Positions 1-11,900 of a DNA stretch of 64,000 nt are shown here, one piece after another. Position 1 is the stretch's first letter. Every line of letters starts with the position of its first letter. The notes below the pieces were generated by a model, which did no database searches, had not been told where the DNA came from, and worked only from the letters and a program-made list of their open reading frames with translations. Source of the stretch: Halisarca cf. caerulea (taxonomy: Eukaryota > Porifera > Demospongiae > Chondrillida > Halisarcidae); the NCBI GenBank assembly GCA_963170055.1, contig CAUJGJ010000001.1, forward strand, positions 1,031,501 to 1,095,500. Direction: 5' to 3'. Position numbers and translations under genes: made by a program.

Positions 1-121
1 TATAGTAAGGTGGAAGTTCTTAGTTAACTAGAATGCATTATTGAATAGAAGAAAATTTGTGAATATTTTTGGTCATCTAGGTATAAAATTCCCACTTTTT
101 GCTTTCCTTATGTGGCTTTGT

Positions 122-123
<2 letters not shown>

Positions 124-200
<77 letters not shown>
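124..200. repeat. (CA)n microsatellite
   Basis: About 77 bases of uninterrupted AC dinucleotide repeat. No coding function; it lies in the left flank of the first recognisable exon of the plus-strand gene. Confidence 0.95.
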
Positions 201-243
201 TATGCACATGAACAACAAAACACACATGCACAAGATCAGTTAT

Positions 244-649
244 TAGAGAGGTTTAGCACTACGTAAAACGTTACGTAATAAGCTTACTACGTTTCAGGCG
301 GTGGAAAATTAGAACGTTCTTAGTAATGGTTTCAACATATCAAGGTATCTTAGTACGTTGTTGCTCTACATTATAAGGCTCATGTTGACGATCCCTCCAT
401 TACTCCTCTAACTGCTGCTCTTCAGCATGGCATTCCGTTTCTGATAGTAAAAGAACGCCTTCATGGCCCAAATCTCCCCCAGAATTGCCAAAAACTCGCA
501 AAAAGATCTTCGGCATCATTCTATGTTGCTGTAATGTTACGTACTAGTATAAAGTATTCGACGTTTTGCTAGAACGAAAAACGTACTAAATTTTGAATGT
601 ATCTATCAGCTTACTACGTAGCGTTCAAACATTATGCTAAACCTCTCTA
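244..649. mobile_element. MITE with terminal inverted repeats
   Basis: The left end TAGAGAGGTTTAGCA is repeated inverted at the right end (TGCTAAACCTCTCTA, around 635-649). The roughly 400-base interior has no convincing open reading frame and is rich in ACGT/CGTA. A small non-autonomous DNA transposon is the simplest reading. It ends about 45 bases before the acceptor of the exon at 697. Confidence 0.65.
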
Positions 650-696
650 TTGTGCTTGTGCAATCACCTTTTTCCACCCCCCTTTCAATCTTTCAG

Positions 697-3143
697 TAAC
701 AAGAGACGTGTTCACAGTAAGAAAATGCCTGCGAAAGAGGAGGTTACAAGGTAATACCCATTGCTTTATGCCATTGTGTTTGCAATAGTTATCATTGATG
801 TGTAAGTAATTACTGAATGGTTTAGCGAAGATGTTAATTTTGTTTCTATTGCCAATGGGAGTCCAATTGAGGTCATCCACGTATTTCCTAGGGGAAATTC
901 CAACTTTTGGCCCAGAACAGGTATTTTGAACTCACATTGCAACTCTATTTCAAGACTGAAGAACACATCTATAGTATACAGCTCCTTGGATACGCGTGAA
1001 CTATAAGATAAGCCTTGAACTGTTTTCATCAAAGTGCAGACAATGCAGTAAAATGCCAAGGAATTTTCTAATACTGGTCTATTTGACAGTTTCATTGTTC
1101 CATTTGGAGTTCAATACATCATGTTACAAGGTCTAGAACATACCAGTGTTTTAGCCAAAGCATTATAGGAGGGCGGGAGTGCCCTCCTATAAAATTTTAT
1201 GCGCCCTCTTTTTGGAAGCTGTCCGCCCTCCTTTCAGAACTGTGCACCCTCCTATTTGAACTATGCACCCTTGTTAGTATCAGGGCTGTGAGCTTGGGTA
1301 AGGGGAAGGTACAAGGTGATAAGTGACAGTAAATTTGATTGGGTGTAAATTTGTAATTGTTTATACTTGAAGACCAGCAAGCTCAGCAAATGTAGCTGAA
1401 GAGCCTCACCTCAGCTACACTGCACATCCCCATTCCACATTGATCCAGTGCATTCTTTAGATATGTATAATTTCATTTGTGTTTGGGATATAACCTTTTG
1501 CCTCTTGAACAATGTGTTGAAAATATAGTGATGCTGTTATTTTACAGTCTGATGTACGTAGATAAAGTAAATGTATGTACGAACATGATAGACTGTAGGT
1601 CCCCCCCCCCCCCCTATTTTTGGCTGCTGGCTAAAACACTACATACATTCTAAAAATTCGATGAAGAAGAGGTAGGATTTCTGATTTTAGTGTTCTGGTC
1701 ACTAAGTACATCAACCATGATGGCGGCAATCTCATTCCCAATCTGGGAATTATCATAGTAAAGTCTGAACTATGTTAATAACTAGTGTTGATATGTTGCT
1801 GAACTTGCTTTTGTCCTACCTTCCTCTAAAATGGTGTGTGTTAAGTCTGCATTTAACTTCTTCAATGCAACCAGATCGAAGCAGTATGCACCTGGAATTG
1901 AGTACGGTTAAGGTTGCCACAGATCTGTGTAAATAATACACATGTGGGGCTGTAAACTGTTGGTTTCTTGTTTGCAACATGTCGCTTAACTTAAACTATT
2001 GTCCTATGTCTCACTTATCACTTTCTGTTATCACATGACTTGGGTTTATACTAAGCGATTTATATGAAATTCAATGCTATACTGGTCCATTTCTATTACT
2101 ACTGCACATTAATTCTTTTAATTTGGATTTGTGTTATCCAGTAGGTGTCAAATGGTGGTGGTCACAATAACTCAGATCAATGGCAACTATGCATTCACAA
2201 AGCATCTGACAGTTACAGAATCTATTGACAAAGAATCCTGTAAGAAGTATTAAAATGACCAGTTTGTGTACTTGTTGAAATTTAACTGAACCCACTAATT
2301 ACCATAGGAATACCAGTATATGCATGTAATATATAGTTCTATGGAAATACACATCACAATTGCTCTGTGTATGTTAGCTTTGACTGCACCTTGTTTTGCT
2401 TTCATGATGTTGACACCCTGTGGAAAGAAACTGGAATTTTATTAGCCCTTGCCTGTAGTAGGAAAATGGCAGATTTTATACAAGAAATCATCCATTTCCT
2501 TTCCCTTACATTGAGAGTGTGCACCTAAGATTAGTACAGTGGAACCTGTGTTAGCGGTCATCTCATTAAAGTGGCCAACTGCCTAAAACGGTTGCCGACT
2601 TCCAGTCCTGACCAAACAGCTATCTATTCCCATACATTGTAACCTGTGTAATCCAGCCACCTGTCTAATGCGTCACTGGTCACTTTTCCGAGTACCAAGT
2701 GACAATTTTCACTGTCTTATATGGTTAAGGAAGCCAAATTACTTTTAATGCTAATATAATTGAGCGTCAAACCTATGTGCAGTCTTCTTGGATGGGAAGC
2801 AAGGTAGTGGAAAAAGAGCCAAAGACTTCAACAGTGCCATTCACACTTTCTAGAGCATATTTACTCAACAGCCTATACATTATTTCCAGCTTGAAATACC
2901 TAAATATCCCTGTATTCACAAAATCATGCAAAACAAGCGATTCGAGTTTAAAAAACTCGTGGGGCCGTCTACGGCCCTGGAAACTTGAATCGCTTGGAAA
3001 TCGTCGTTATTGACTAAAATAATACTTCGAAGAACTCTTCTGGTCGAAAAGACTCTTTGCTGATAAAATCAGGAGCAAACGAATGAATTTTACCGAAATA
3101 TAGCCGAAAGATTACGTACCGACTTCGCGTCCGCCATGTTGTT

Positions 3144-3185
<42 letters not shown>

Positions 3186-3919
3186 TCGTTCCAGACGTTC
3201 TGGACACTTCCGGTGAAAGTAAAAACAATATAGGGCCGCCTTCCGGCAGCCCAGAAACGAAGTCTAGCTAAAAGCCTAGTGACAGCAGCCATTTGCTTTT
3301 GACAATATCTCATTAATATTCATAGCTTTCCTGTAATGAATATTAATGAGAACCCTGGTAATGCAGCCACCTGTGTAAAACAGTCAGGGAGTTGTGCCCC
3401 AAGGGTAACCGCATTAGAGAGGTTCCATACATTGGGTGTTGAATCATACATAAAAGTTGCATTCACAAATCTGCACGTGCCGAGCACAAGGTTAGGTTCT
3501 CTCACATGATGCTACTTGATTACATTATTGGAAAATGCAAAACACTCCGTTACAGCTTTGTGTGCACATAGCCATGGCCTAGCCATTGTACTCTTCATCA
3601 CAAAATCTCCGTTAGTGTAATTTTGTCATGAATAAATATCTACTAAATAGTGGAACAGAATTTTTTACATGGTTCCTCTACATGGTGCAGTCCCAGAGAC
3701 ACTGCAAAATTTCCCATATTTGGGATACTACAGTTCTGTTGTCTCGAAGATACTTCTCTCATTGTTTCATGTCATCATGGCTTTTAATAGGTGTCTGATT
3801 AAGTGGATGGTGAATTAGGCAAAAATGCTTTATAGAAGATGTTCCAGTTTACTTGTTTTATTGTTCTTTGACCACTATATACAGTATACGTATACTTACT
3901 GTGTGTGTATGTGTGTGTA

Positions 3920-4006
<87 letters not shown>

Positions 4007-4614
4007 ACCTTAATCAAAAACAAGGAATTCAAGTTTAAAGATTTTGGGGGTTGTTGCCCCACATTCGAATCACTTGCAAAGCATTGGAGTGTAAGTGCAC
4101 AGCTGAGCATTCATTGAACACAGTGTCTACTGTAAACTGGATGATTGTTTTGAAAACAATTGCCAGTTTTGGCCATTGTTTTGAAAACAATTCTTATAAC
4201 TCATTAAATTCATACTTCTCTGTTACTATTATATAAATTCTCTAGTATAAGATTTTTCTTTAGATTCATATTCTATACAGTAGGAAGTCAGTTATCCGAA
4301 CTTCAGTTTTCCGAACACTTCAGTTAACCAAACCCACTTGAACATATTTCATTTCACATTCTCCACATTTATGTGCCTAGAAACAAACCAGTTGCCTTTA
4401 GCAGACAAATTTACTAGATGGATATGTTTGTTCATTTGTTCATTTATGCTACAATTTAACAATTTATCTGTGTATGTTTTAGTTTCTAAACAGTTATTTC
4501 ATAAAACATACATATTAAAACATCACTCTCGGTAAGTGATCACTTATCCGAACACCCTCTGGTCCCAAGGTGTTCGGATAACTGACTTCCTAATGTATAT
4601 ATATATATATATAT

Positions 4615-4673
<59 letters not shown>

Positions 4674-6188
4674 TAGATATAGATATATAATATATCGGAC
4701 AAGCATTACACATTCATTGAAAGTCCAAATGAAAACAATAATAGCTATGATAGACCAAATTTCTATTGTACATACCTCACTAGTTTCAATACCTTTGACA
4801 ACATGCAGGCTTCCATGGAAAGTATCATTTCTTATCATCCTTCAGTTTAGAGAAAATGTTTAAAATATATTTACAGTACATAATATTAAGTTTGCAAATA
4901 CGATACATTCATGATCTTCATGAGAAGCTGTTGGTTGCAAAAATTTACATTGTGTGGTTTGTATGATACCCACTTAGATCATTTACAGCAAAGTCAAATT
5001 GCATAATTGCGGATATAAGTAGTTGGTATTCACTCACCTACTTTTCATCTTTATCGTTACATCAGATATGCCCAAGAATTTTCTGATGGAGGTGAGGATG
5101 AACCTCAGCCTAAGAAGAAAATGTATGTCCCATTCCTTAACTTGTACATATATATATGTGCCCACTTTCTTCCATTCAGCAATGCATTAATTTTTGTCTA
5201 CGATCATTTTCTTAGGGCCAAGACTCAGAAACGTACAAGGAAAGTACCCAACAAGAGGTTTGTAGTCTTTCTGCAGTAAGCACATGTGTGCATGTGTGCC
5301 TTATGGTTATTGCCGCTGTATTTGCTCCAGTGGAATGGAGAGTATTATTGAGGAAGTATCTCCAAGCAAAGTTCCTATGAAGAAAACATCGCACACCACA
5401 GCTTCAGTGAAGGTTAGTTAGTGAATGCTATCCAAATGTATGTGGACCAAAATTTCTCCTACAAACCTCACTTGTTCTAATAGCTTTGGTAATGTATGAG
5501 CTTCCATCGAAAGTAACATGATTTTTATATGTACAGGTGTATAAAAACCATTTAAAAATGGTAAAAGGCTGTACATATGTAGGATTGACACAAGGCCGTG
5601 TAAAAAGAATATCGAAAAAGAATCCTCCAAAGCACTTGGGAGAAGGATAAGTTGTAAAACGGCCACAGGGCTAGGTGGACAAGGGGCAAGGTGGGCATAG
5701 GGCTAGATGAGCATAGAGCTATACATACACAAGGGTAGACCTATAGGACCAGACAGAGTTCAGTTGGACTGAGTGCACAATGTGTAAATTCCTCCACCCT
5801 GCCTGCACATGTGTTTATGCTGTAGGATGCACGAATTTGCACTGTGCACTCAGTCCAACTGAACTCTGTCTGGTCCTATACCCATCTAGCATCATGTATG
5901 TATAGCTTTATGCTCGCTTAGCCCTATACCCAGCCCACCTTGCCCTTTGTCCACCTAGCCCTGTGCCTGTTTTATAACTTATCCTTGTTCCAAGTGTTTT
6001 GGAGGATTCTTTTTTGAAAGTGATTTTGCTCGGTCTTGTGACAATCCTACATCCTTCTACCATTTTTAAATGTTTCTTTTATATACCCTTGTTCATGTGT
6101 TTTTTCCTTTGTAACAAAGTGCTCAAAGAAGGTTTCCACTGCAGTTGGGAAGGAACATCAGCAAATGTTGCAAGATAAACTAAACTAA
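697..6188 (+). CDS. 3' part of a small basic, probably nuclear protein (unidentified)
   Basis: Five exons are joined by good splice sites with agreeing phase: 697-750, 5066-5122, 5216-5257, 5331-5412 and 6120-6188, the last ending in TAA. The joined reading gives about 101 residues rich in Lys, Arg and Ser, with basic clusters (NKRRVHSKK, KTQKRTRK), an acidic patch (DGGEDE) and a C-terminus ending QQMLQDKLN. Each acceptor follows a pyrimidine tract (for example tttcaatctttcag before 697) and the phases run 2,2,2,2,0. This looks like the disordered C-terminal tail of a chromatin or nucleic-acid-associated protein, but I recognise no domain. The first exon enters in phase 2, so the start codon lies upstream, probably left of the window. 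The 4.3-kb intron between 751 and 5065 could hide further exons. Confidence 0.55.
1142..1644. mobile_element. Non-autonomous TIR element
   Basis: The left end CCAGTGTTTTAGCC and the right end GGCTAAAACACTAC (about 1628-1642) are inverted copies. The interior carries short repeated GCCCTCCT motifs near 1165-1260 and a poly-C run at 1599-1613. No protein is encoded. It lies in the long intron of the plus-strand gene. Confidence 0.5.
2535..3430. mobile_element. pogo/Tigger-like MITE, probably interrupted
   Basis: The left end TACAGTGGAACCTGTG and the right end, inverted AGGTTCCATAC near 3420-3430, match the TACAGT(G)GAACCTC termini of pogo-like MITEs seen elsewhere in this window. Related internal phrases (CAGCCACCTGTGTAA) occur in both halves. 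The middle (about 2935-3345) contains a separate hairpin and an AT repeat (3148-3180), so a second insertion has probably split the element. Confidence 0.5.
3900..4006. repeat. (GT)n microsatellite
   Basis: About 105 bases of GT repeat with a few TATG interruptions. Cys-Val or Thr-His reading frames across it are artefacts. Confidence 0.95.
4281..4592. mobile_element. Tc1/mariner-type MITE with TA target duplication
   Basis: Perfect inverted ends GGAAGTCAGTTATCCGAAC (4283) and GTTCGGATAACTGACTTCC (ending 4590) are each flanked by TA, the target duplication typical of Tc1/mariner and pogo elements. The 308-base interior is non-coding. An AT/GATA microsatellite follows immediately (4594-4690). 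Confidence 0.8.
4594..4690. repeat. (TA)n/(GATA)n compound microsatellite
   Basis: TA repeats run into about 15 GATA units and then TA-rich sequence. Simple repeat with no gene. Confidence 0.95.
4738..5535. repeat. Dispersed direct repeat pair
   Basis: About 95 bases near 4738-4835 (GACCAAATTTCT...CTTCCATGGAAAGTA) recur imperfectly at 5450-5525 in the same orientation (GACCAAAATTTCTCC...CTTCCATCGAAAGTAAC). The copies flank exons 5066-5412 of the plus-strand gene. The family is unknown. Confidence 0.5.
5536..6095. mobile_element. Long foldback element in the last intron of the plus-strand gene
   Basis: Two arms of roughly 230-260 bases are imperfect inverted copies around a short spacer near 5780-5830. 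For instance GGACCAGACAGAGTTCAGTT (about 5747) pairs with AACTGAACTCTGTCTGGTCC (about 5858), and both arms carry copies of an AGGGCTAGGTGGACAA phrase. No open reading frame supports a transposase. The right end lies only about 25 bases before the final exon's acceptor, so the element sits close to the branch point and pyrimidine tract. Confidence 0.75.
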
Positions 6189-7727
6189 AATTATACAGCT
6201 ACTTGACTATAATACCTTACTCAGTGCACCCATCTAGAAGGAAGGGCTCTATCGAAACAGTGCTAAAGTTGACATTGATCCCGTACATGTGGCCTTGTAC
6301 AAGTACGCACACACCTAGTCTTGCATAGCCACTATGTTGATCCGAAAATAGCTGATCCGGCAAATGTATGGGATTTGCCTATTGAAAATTTTCTCACTTG
6401 AGAAATGTGGGTATTGTTTCAAAACCTACAAAAGGCACTTCATGCTAACAATTCGAGCTCACTGGTGAAAGATGAGACCTATAGAACCTTCCTGGTGACC
6501 TGTAACTTAATTTGAAAAAGGAAGACAAGAGGAATAATCTTAAAATGTTACTGGTGTTGCGACCCATACCTCGCCATCGGTGCTTCAAATTTCTTTAAGA
6601 GGGGCTTACGAGGCTATTAAACTACTTCATCTTGTAGCTAGTGTGTCAAAATGCCCCAAAATCCACTTTTGAAAGTCATTGACTCTCCATACCATTAGTT
6701 TATAGGCGATAGCAAATTTGCACTAAAATGTACTATGGCAGTCATGTTTTTCCGTGTCAATCCTACGTATGGAGTATTGCCGTACTCCATAATATGATCG
6801 CTGTTGAAGACTTAACACTTTTTCTATTACTGGCTGTTCTATAATTAGTGTTCAAAGGCAATGATTTGTACATGTACTGTATGTGTATAAATTATTGTAA
6901 TTGTATAATTTGAATACCCTTACTGTATGTATAGTATGTGTACATACAGTATGTTACATATATCTACTGTACACGTACAAATTTTGATGGAAGGAACTTT
7001 TCCGGATCACTGATATTCACAATTTTTGTGGTTTTTACTTTCACGGATCCCCCTTTAATCCTACTCTTTTTAGTCTTTTATTAATATAAACTTTTTCTTT
7101 GGATGAAGCCATTAGAGAAAAGAGCAAAGGTGCTGCAGTGGTGACCATTTTGGTGATTGCACAAGCACTTGATGTAAATTTTACCAGCTTTAAAGTTTTT
7201 GCACAAGGCTTCGAATCGGTGAAAGTTTCATCCCATAAGAATTTGTACACGTACTGTACACCTCATCAGTGATTTGCAGTGTATGATTTTCTCCTCTAGA
7301 CTAAAAGGCGCTCGAAAAGAAATTTAAAGTGATGCATGCTATATGTTATAATGAACAGTATTTCCCTTACCATATATATCACTATGTTTCATAGGACTAC
7401 AATCTACACTCTTTTATTATATAGTAGTCACTGTGTATGTACTGTAGTTTAATGCTACTTGTGCTATATACTGTATACATGTATGTAGCTAGTGCAAAGT
7501 GGTAACTGTATACACGTGCATACATGTATTAGTATTATAGTTTTGCGACTTTCTCTGTTTATGTAGTATATATATTATAGCAATATGTCTGGTTTGTGTA
7601 TAACATTTTTATAATATATTATTGATACAAAATAATTAAATGGTACTTGAAGCACAACTATGAATTCAGGAAGAGATAAATAACAGTTGTAACAGTATAA
7701 TTGGATGTCACAATAATTAATAATTTA
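6189..7727. other. Intergenic stretch between convergent genes
   Basis: This separates the plus-strand gene's stop codon from the PHOSPHO stop codon. It holds one MITE (6965-7258) and otherwise AT-rich sequence without a supportable coding region. Confidence 0.6.
6965..7258. mobile_element. MITE with TACTGTACACGTACAAAT ends
   Basis: The left TACTGTACACGTACAAAT and the right inverted ATTTGTACACGTACTGTA define terminal repeats of about 18 bases. The interior phrase GGATCACTGATATTCACAA resembles the elements at 44353 and 49391, suggesting one family. Confidence 0.65.
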
Positions 7728-8438
7728 CTAATGTTTGTCAGAGAAAATAGAACAGAACTTTTCATACAATATTTCAGTAGCAAAATCAAGAGTATGCAGT
7801 GAAGCTTTCATCCCTCCCCCTTTCTTGGATTTCTGAAGTTCTTTAGCAAGTGGATATCCCTCACGAGCAAAGACTACATCATTATCTGATAGTGAAAGGC
7901 AAGGGCATACGTCTCCATGCCCATCACCAAGATATACAACCCTTGAATATTTCTTCTCACACACTAGCTGCTGGAGGACAGTGCCTTTGCAAAGATTGGC
8001 AGGGCAGCGGTCACATGCATGCTTGTGATAGTGGCTAATGGAGACACGGCCATCTGCTGTGAATTCAGCTGGATTAGAATACACACCGTTAAACATGTGC
8101 AATATGTTATTTGCCTCAAGCACTAATCTGATGAAAAGGTCGTTTGCATCTGACAACACAATGAATTCAGTGTCTTCACGTTCACCAAGAAACTGGCAAA
8201 TCTTTAGAACAGAAGGGAAAAGACAAACACCACGTAGAGTATTCTCCATGTCTTTCTTTGTCACACCACTTGAGTGCATTTCCTTGAAAATGTAAGCCAT
8301 GAAATCAGTCCATACTGGATGGCGCTCCTGCCAGTGTATAAGCTCATTGTGCAAGTATGGCTTCAAATGGAAGATAATGATATCTATGTTACCAATTATC
8401 ATTGTCTCATCAAAATCAAATACTACCAAATTCGACAT
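7728..8438 (-). CDS. PHOSPHO2: PHOSPHO-family HAD phosphatase
   Basis: This 236-residue intronless reading frame matches the PHOSPHO1/PHOSPHO2 family of HAD phosphatases (phosphoethanolamine/phosphocholine or pyridoxal-5-phosphate as substrate). Motif I is VVFDFDET near the N-terminus, giving the nucleophile and acid/base aspartates; SDAND is motif II; K151 in the NLCKG stretch is the motif III lysine; GDGHGDVCP is motif IV. The Cys-rich HACDRCPANLC segment is typical of the family, and the length (human members are about 240-270) fits a complete protein. The start is the first methionine, four bases after a good acceptor (ttccatgtag), so a 5' untranslated intron is likely. PHOSPHO2 versus PHOSPHO1 cannot be settled by eye. 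The product should be cytosolic, with no signal peptide. Confidence 0.88.
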   Translation of the reverse strand: MSNLVVFDFDETMIIGNIDIIIFHLKPYLHNELIHWQERHPVWTDFMAYIFKEMHSSGVTKKDMENTLRGVCLFPSVLKICQFLGEREDTEFIVLSDANDLFIRLVLEANNILHMFNGVYSNPAEFTADGRVSISHYHKHACDRCPANLCKGTVLQQLVCEKKYSRVVYLGDGHGDVCPCLSLSDNDVVFAREGYPLAKELQKSKKGGGMKASLHTLDFATEILYEKFCSIFSDKH

Positions 8439-8505
8439 GGTCCTACATGGAAGAAGACGAAAAAATAGTGTATAACTGCAACAAAAACATAAGAATATGT
8501 AGCAG

Positions 8506-8508
<3 letters not shown>

Positions 8509-8563
<55 letters not shown>

Positions 8564-8584
8564 GTATATATATATATATATATA
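8509..8584. repeat. (TA)n microsatellite
   Basis: About 75 bases of TA repeat upstream of the phosphatase coding exon, probably inside its 5' untranslated intron. Confidence 0.9.
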
Positions 8585-9291
8585 CACTGATAATAATTAT
8601 AACTAAAGCATCAAACCACTATGTATTCCAAGCTTGTTATCTTCCTTCAGATAAGAAGCACAGTAAATATTTTTTGAACGCGTGCACTAATCAAAATATG
8701 GTCTTTATTTTAGTACATAGTGAAAAGCAACCATTAGCTTGCTTATAGTTATGTATGTAGGAAGAAAGTGTGAATACAAATTTAAATACACCACATTTAT
8801 CAGACACTGGTTTAATCATCTGAAAACCTCATTTATTTGGCTCTTTACTGTATATTCCCATCACGAAGTTGTGTACAATCCACCCTGATATATCCAACAC
8901 CTTTATCCGAAACGTTCTATGCAGAATACACATGGTCAGATAAATGAGGGCCTGCTACATTGGGACATCAATTTTCAGACAATTTTTAGGTTTATTTCCT
9001 GGTCAGGTCAAAATGTATGCATGTGTAGACAGTGCTTTGGTGTCCATTTGAGATACTGTATCTAAGTTGATATAAGTTAATATCTTGTAAGGTTCACTTA
9101 TTTGTAGATGCCTCTTGATTCTTACTTGGAAATTTTGTCTAACTTGATATAATTTTCATCTTGGATCACTTTGGAAAGGCTAAAGTAAAATCCAGAACTG
9201 CCAAAAAGGAGGCAGTAATTACCTCCTCTGCCTCATAGGTAGTTACTCCTTTGCATATTATACGTACATATACAGGACGAAACAGGATACC

Positions 9292-9440
9292 TACAGTTGA
9301 ACCTCTCTATATAATGAACTCCCTGATATAACAAATATGACCTTAGAATGTACACCTGTTTACTCCATGTAAATGAACCCTGATATAGTGAAGCTAAGCA
9401 GCAGTCCTGAGGTGGTTCATTATACTGAGGTTTGACTGTA
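9292..9440. mobile_element. pogo-like MITE
   Basis: TACAGTTGAACCTCTCTATA at the left and inverted GAGGTTTGACTGTA at the right form the ends of a 149-base element. Internal phrases such as TGATATAACAAATATGACC and AGTCCTGAGGTGGTTCATTATA are typical of the pogo-like MITEs that begin CAGTNGAACCTC. Confidence 0.7.
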
Positions 9441-10337
9441 TATACAAGAATTACGTACCATGTGCATTATAGGCCTGCACTGCTGTACAATGACTAAGAC
9501 CATGCCAGTGTAGACATTGTTAAGTTGTATGATATAGTAGTTTTGTACAAGTACATACACAAGCAGGGCTGTGCACAGGAAGTGGGCTGAGGTTGGGGAC
9601 TAAGAGTCCTAAATGGGGTGGGAAAACCCCTAACCCTTTCAATCACTTGGAAATATAATTTACAACACTGCATGTATTTCACTTTGGTTTTGGCTTACAA
9701 TCTCTCATAATAAACATAATATATGTTTGGATTCAATTAGTTAGAAAATTTGCATTTCTTTTTTGCTTGTCATTGCAAATGGTGCATGCAAATTTCACTG
9801 ATAAAAACGGAATGTAACGCCCTAGTAAACCTGCATGGTGGACCACACCTAGGGGGCAAACCAAGGATATATCAGAAATGTGTTCATGCCCGAAAGTTAA
9901 CCACTATTTAATCCAATGGGATCATCACAACAATCATTACATGATTATCGTGTATGCTCTTGGCATGGGCTCCTTTAAAAGTACCTCTAGCTGGTACAAC
10001 CATGCTTTCGCCTCTATATGCTTTACACAATCTATCAAGTCTATCAAGTCAAAAGCATTGATCATCCCTTAAATTAAGTCTAGTAACATTTCAGTTTTAT
10101 ATAAGGTTTGTTTAATCATTTCAGCTTTGTCATGCTAGATCAGATATGTTGGTAAGTGTACATCACACATGTACACTTACGACTGTGCACTCCATATACA
10201 TGACAAGCTTTATAAACCTGTGCAGTGGCCTGTGATCTCAGTCCTCCTCCCAATATGAGGATTGGAATCAGAGTTTTTTTCAGAGATTGCAAAAATGCAT
10301 GATTGCATCTGACATACATACTGTATACCTATAGGCA

Positions 10338-10649
10338 TGGGAATTTTTAATGGAACCTACTCCTCGTGAAGGGTGACATACATGCAGCCACCTCCTGCAT
10401 CCCTAACAGACCAAATGATCATGAAAGTCTAGGACAAACTAACCTAGCCTAGCTTAGTTAGCCAGCTAGTGAAAGGCCACCTTTTCTTCGTGACTGTTTC
10501 CCCACAGTAGACTATAGGCTAGGCTAGGTCAGGTCGCCCTAGACTTTCATGGTCATTGCATAGGTCTGTTAGGGAGGGGGGAGGTATATGGCTGTATGTT
10601 ACCCTTTCCCGAGGAATGAATATATTTCCATCAAAATTTCCATAACAAT
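10338..10649. mobile_element. Foldback element
   Basis: Inverted arms pair across about 310 bases: CTAACAGACCAAATGATCAT with ATGGTCATTGCATAGGTCTG, TAACCTAGCCTAG with CTAGGCTAGGT, and outermost GGGAATTTTTAATGGA with TCCATCAAAATTTCC. No coding capacity. Confidence 0.65.
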
Positions 10650-11779
10650 GTCCTATAATATTATATACCTAGTAAGTGATTATATCAATTTTAAGTTCCA
10701 ATAAATATTAACTATAGCTATAGCATGCCCCCCAAAAAATAAAATACTGGTGCAGAAGGTGCTTCTTCAGAGAGAAATAAAATACAAATTCTTCGACCAG
10801 GCATTGCATGTCACTAGAAACTGTCTTAGTAATATTAGAACAAATTTTCAATTGATTTAAAATGGCGGTCTATCAAGTCCACATGTGGGAGGTAGATTAT
10901 GTTTTGAACCATGTCTGCAAAGACAGATGGGAGCCTTGGAATGGAGATGTACATGTGCTCAAGTATGAGAGAGAGTTAACCAAAACCTATGACTTGTATT
11001 CCAATGCTACAGTTCACCAGTCAGGAGTCAGTCAGGAGTCGATAGGAGGATTCCAATTGCTAAGTACACACCCCCTAAAACTAAATTCACCATCCTGGAG
11101 GCTCTTCTTTGGAACAAAAAAAATATTACCATTGAGTCAAAGGGACGCCATTATGAGAGATGTGCACTATAATTGGAATAAGTACAGTAAATTAAGGATG
11201 ATGAATAATAATAGCGGTGTACTTGATAAGAAATATTAGTACAATGACAAGTTCGGTAGGTGAAATGTGAGCTTTTGGACTTACAGAGGCAATTTAAAAT
11301 ACATGGGGGTTTGACCAAACTGGTTAACACTTTAATGACAAAATTTGTATGCATATTTACATGTACATAATACTAGCTGGGTTCATGTGGTTGTTAGGTC
11401 AGATTTTGGGCATGCAATCTCCATGCTCAAATTGTCACCACAGAACCCACATCTAATTGCATGGTACATAGCTGTAGACACACAATAATTGTGTGTTTAT
11501 GATCGGTACAAGTAAAATTTTGTCCTCACTTTGATCTACGTATATGTTTTAGTATCTATAATATAAGAACTCAAAGTTTAAGTACTCTAAACTACGATTA
11601 CGTAGTTTGGTTATCTATGGAATAACTATTATACAGTACTGTTAGGGATCACGCACGAGGAACATGGCGTATTTCTATTTCTACTACAAAGGCAACTGAA
11701 TAATTCAAGTGACCACACCTTCCAGATATCTTTCTGTATCTTCTTTTTGAACCACGAGTATAGTACGTAGCAACAGCGG

Positions 11780-11900
11780 ATGGTTCAACGAAGATAGAGG
11801 CATGCGAAGCCAATAGGAAAACGGAAGTTGTCTCGCTTATAGCGTAGAGGCTTGCGTGTGTCTGGCTACGCGAGGCCGGGAAGCAAGCGTTAAATAGAAA
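11780..11900 (+). promoter_or_regulatory. Probable promoter of the SNM1A-like gene
   Basis: The 120 bases before the start codon are CpG-containing and less AT-rich than the surroundings, with CCAATAGG and an ETS-type ACGGAAGT core at about 11809-11827. I see no clear TATA box at a fixed distance. The assignment rests on position, composition and these short motifs. Confidence 0.4.

Larger units (their letters stand above)
8585..11639. other. Intergenic region between PHOSPHO and SNM1A-like genes
   Basis: Holds a pogo-like MITE (9292-9440) and a foldback element (10338-10649). A reading frame at 10862-11239 (125 residues) has no recognisable motif and is not supported. Otherwise I see only AT-rich non-coding sequence. 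Confidence 0.5.

Noticed and set aside
10862..11239. 125-residue open reading frame on the plus strand
   Set aside because: No recognisable motif, contains a short tandem CAGTCAGGAGT, and lies alone between genes; possibly a decayed transposon but not defensible as a gene.
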